Program-made: the position numbers and the translations under genes
Assembly (NCBI RefSeq): GCF_028640845.1
Contig: NC_080539.1
Location: forward strand, 369,565,233-369,629,232
Source: Ahaetulla prasina
Lineage: Eukaryota > Chordata > Lepidosauria > Squamata > Colubridae
Direction: 5' to 3'
DNA: 64,000 nt
Part shown: positions 63,791 to 64,000 of the stretch, piece by piece
How positions within the stretch are numbered: the stretch's first letter is position 1
How the letters are laid out: each line of letters opens with the position of its first letter
Notes under the pieces: generated by a model
The model's database searches: none
Told to the model about the DNA's origin: nothing
What the model saw: only the letters and a program-made list of their open reading frames with translations

Positions 63791-64000
63791 TGTTCTGTCT
63801 CCGTCCTCACTTTGGAGTAACAAGATGGCCTACAGCCAGTGGATACACGGCTCCTATCAGTCCTGGCCGAGAAAACGCAGCTGCCTGCCAAAAAGTTCAA
63901 ACAGATTAAGACTTCAGCTCACTTTGACACGGTTCAGCTAATTTGCTTCCCGTGGAACTGAGAGCAGTCCCAAAACTCTTTATATGTACTGTTTTCTTTG
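63791..64000 (-). mobile_element. LTR of the 40516 family, cut by the window end
   Basis: TGTTCTGTCTCC start, GGCTCCTATCAGTCCTGGC and GAGAGCAGTCCCAAAACTC match 40516-40690. The rest lies outside the window, so a full element cannot be excluded. Confidence 0.8.

Overview
The window comes from a squamate reptile, most likely an advanced snake. The markers are a Sauria SINE, many CR1-like LINE 3' ends, L2-like and L1 LINEs, and very large AATAG pentanucleotide arrays. Published snake-genome surveys link such arrays to CR1-type LINE tails. Species assignment is inference. There is no sign of prokaryotic sequence. Most of the window is interspersed repeat, and only one host gene can be supported.

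The gene is PLPP2 (phospholipid phosphatase 2, a lipid phosphate phosphatase) on the + strand. Exon 2 is present twice and truncated in both copies (26824-26930, 27818-27924). Exon 3 (34724-35001), exon 4 (39869-39926), exon 5 (42580-42756) and terminal exon 6 (43184-43321) are intact, with good splice sites and matching phases. A partial second copy of exon 3 lies at 36680-36841. All three PAP2-family catalytic motifs are present in exons 3-5. Exon 1 was not found, and neither was the 3' half of exon 2. Two local tandem duplications (about 994 bp and about 1.84 kb) have breakpoints inside exons 2 and 3, joined to repeats at short homologies. They are either real microhomology-mediated rearrangements or assembly errors.

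Layout. 1-26.8 kb is repeats: CR1 end, a degraded near-complete L1 (1.4-6.9 kb, minus), L2-like LINE, AATAG arrays, a 395-bp tandem duplication, Tc1/mariner-like and hAT-like MITEs, and a 41-bp minisatellite (20.2-21.1 kb). 26.8-44.4 kb is the PLPP2 region, with a second and larger minisatellite (28.2-30.1 kb), a 1.4-kb composite pentanucleotide array (33.05-34.44 kb) and a 775-bp polypyrimidine tract just before exon 5. 44.4-64 kb is downstream repeats: solo LTRs, nested CR1/LINE insertions, L2, MITEs, and a triple nest of 67-bp tandem repeat, hAT element and LTR.

Four repeat families account for much of the non-coding sequence: CR1-like LINE 3' ends; a LINE ending in GGCCAATAAA plus (ATTCT)n; a roughly 355-450 bp TA-flanked MITE with CAGGTAGTCCTCGACTTA termini; and a palindromic hAT-type MITE with 8-bp target duplications visible at many copies. 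Insertions into insertions give a readable relative chronology. No RNA genes, CRISPR arrays or complete transposase/retrovirus genes were found.
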